NCBI GenBank assembly: GCA_002746395.1
Contig: NVXA01000003.1
Span: forward strand, 105,492-111,951
Source: Paracoccaceae bacterium
GTDB lineage: Bacteria > Pseudomonadota > Alphaproteobacteria > Rhodobacterales > Rhodobacteraceae
Direction: 5' to 3'
DNA length: 6,460 bases
The stretch's first letter is position 1. Each line of letters begins with the position of its first letter. Below are positions 5,831 to 6,460 of the stretch, piece after piece. A model generated the notes under the pieces. That model was given only the letters and a program-made list of their open reading frames with translations. It ran no database searches and had not been told where the DNA came from. A program made the position numbers and the translations under genes.

Positions 5831-6460
5831 CTATTTTGCTGTCAGCAGCGGTGGCTTTTTGTTGCCGATGCGAACTTTGGGTAACTCGTCAATCACCAGA
5901 TCAATATGCCCGTCTTTCACGCCAACCTTCACCAATCCACCTTTGGAGAGCTTGCCGAACAGCAATTCTTCGGCCAGTGGTTTTTTGATGTGTTCCTGAA
6001 TGACCCGCGCCAAGGGGCGTGCGCCCATGCGGTCGTCGTAACCCTTTTCACCCAGCCATGCGGCGGCTTCAGGGGATAGTTCGAACGTTACGTTCCGGTC
6101 CATAAGTTGGGCTTCGAGTTGTAGGACGAACTTGTCGACAACCTTCATGATTACGTCTTTTGATAGCGCGCCGAAGCTGATGACCGCATCCAGGCGGTTG
6201 CGGAATTCGGGGCTGAAGGTGCGCTCGATCGCGGCGGTGTCTTCGCCTTCGCGGCGCGATTTTCCAAACCCGATGGCCTCTTTCGCCTGTTCGGTTGCAC
6301 CGGCATTGGTGGTCATGATCAGCACAACATTACGGAAGTCGATAGACTTGCCGTTGTGGTCTGTCAGCTTGCCGTGATCCATGATCTGCAACAGAATATT
6401 ATAGACGTCAGGGTGGGCTTTTTCGATCTCGTCGAGCAGCAAAACACAATGCGGTTGCTG
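5831..6460 (-). CDS. clpA: ATP-dependent Clp protease ATP-binding subunit ClpA, C-terminal part (5' end outside window)
   Basis: The visible 209 codons are the second AAA+ module and C-terminal domain of ClpA, the unfoldase that feeds substrates to the ClpP peptidase in the cytoplasm. The frame is open to the window edge. The apparent TTG 'start' at 6442 is internal, since QQPHCV precedes it in frame. In order, one sees Walker B (VLLLDEIEKAHPDVYN), sensor 1 (VVLIMTTNAG), the ClpP-docking tripeptide IGF (6274-6266) where E. coli ClpA has IGL, the arginine-finger segment (FSPEFRNRLD), and sensor 2 (YDDRMGARPLARVIQ), then IKKPLAEELLFGKL. The IGF loop, together with the ending, separates it from ClpB, which lacks a ClpP-docking loop. 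Roughly 550 residues, including the N-domain and first AAA+ module, lie beyond the window. The gene ends in TAG at 5833-5831 and converges on the stator-like operon. ClpS and ClpP are not visible. Confidence 0.96.
   Translation of the reverse strand, partial: QQPHCVLLLDEIEKAHPDVYNILLQIMDHGKLTDHNGKSIDFRNVVLIMTTNAGATEQAKEAIGFGKSRREGEDTAAIERTFSPEFRNRLDAVISFGALSKDVIMKVVDKFVLQLEAQLMDRNVTFELSPEAAAWLGEKGYDDRMGARPLARVIQEHIKKPLAEELLFGKLSKGGLVKVGVKDGHIDLVIDELPKVRIGNKKPPLLTAK

Noticed and set aside
6442..6460. TTG at 6442 as the true start of a short AAA+ protein
   Set aside because: The frame stays open to the window edge, and the upstream residues continue the ClpA Walker B region, so this is an internal codon of a gene cut by the window.

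Overview
The window looks like a piece of an alphaproteobacterial chromosome, most likely from the Rhodobacterales (Roseobacter-type). This rests on the moderate-to-high GC content, the close resemblance of the clpA end to proteobacterial ClpA, the QmcA/NfeD pair, and a MotA/ExbB-like plus MotB/OmpA-like gene pair of a kind I associate with this group. I ran no database comparison, so the taxonomic call is inference. Every gene looks intact except the two cut by the window edges. I see no mobile element, tRNA, rRNA or CRISPR array.

Layout. Positions 1-102 hold the last 33 codons of an unidentified plus-strand gene. It converges, with an 11-base gap, on a minus-strand run of three genes covering 2723 down to 114. 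In transcription order these are a QmcA-type SPFH/stomatin protein, a short NfeD-family membrane protein only 4 bases further on, and, after 68 bases, a secreted protein in which a LysM domain is fused to a periplasmic solute-binding-like domain. A 219-base AT-richer divergent intergenic region (2724-2942) separates this run from a two-gene plus-strand operon. That operon encodes a four-helix MotA/TolQ/ExbB-family channel protein (391 aa) and, 3 bases later, a 550-aa MotB-like protein. The latter has an N-terminal membrane helix with the proton-site aspartate, a proline-free periplasmic coiled coil of roughly 350-400 residues, and a C-terminal OmpA/MotB peptidoglycan-binding domain. A clear intrinsic terminator (5793-5823) ends this operon. 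On its other side the minus-strand clpA gene enters, and its last 209 codons run to the window edge.

How the genes fit together. All the complete genes act at or across the inner membrane. The plus-strand pair has what a proton-driven, peptidoglycan-anchored stator needs, as in MotAB, TolQR-Pal and ZorAB, but carries no flagellar, Tol or Zorya effector gene beside it. The minus-strand pair is the classic SPFH-NfeD partnership of membrane organisation, followed by a protein that should bind peptidoglycan through LysM. The shared theme is the inner membrane-periplasm-cell wall interface. The most interesting object is the stator-like pair with its very long periplasmic rod. Its function cannot be read from the sequence.
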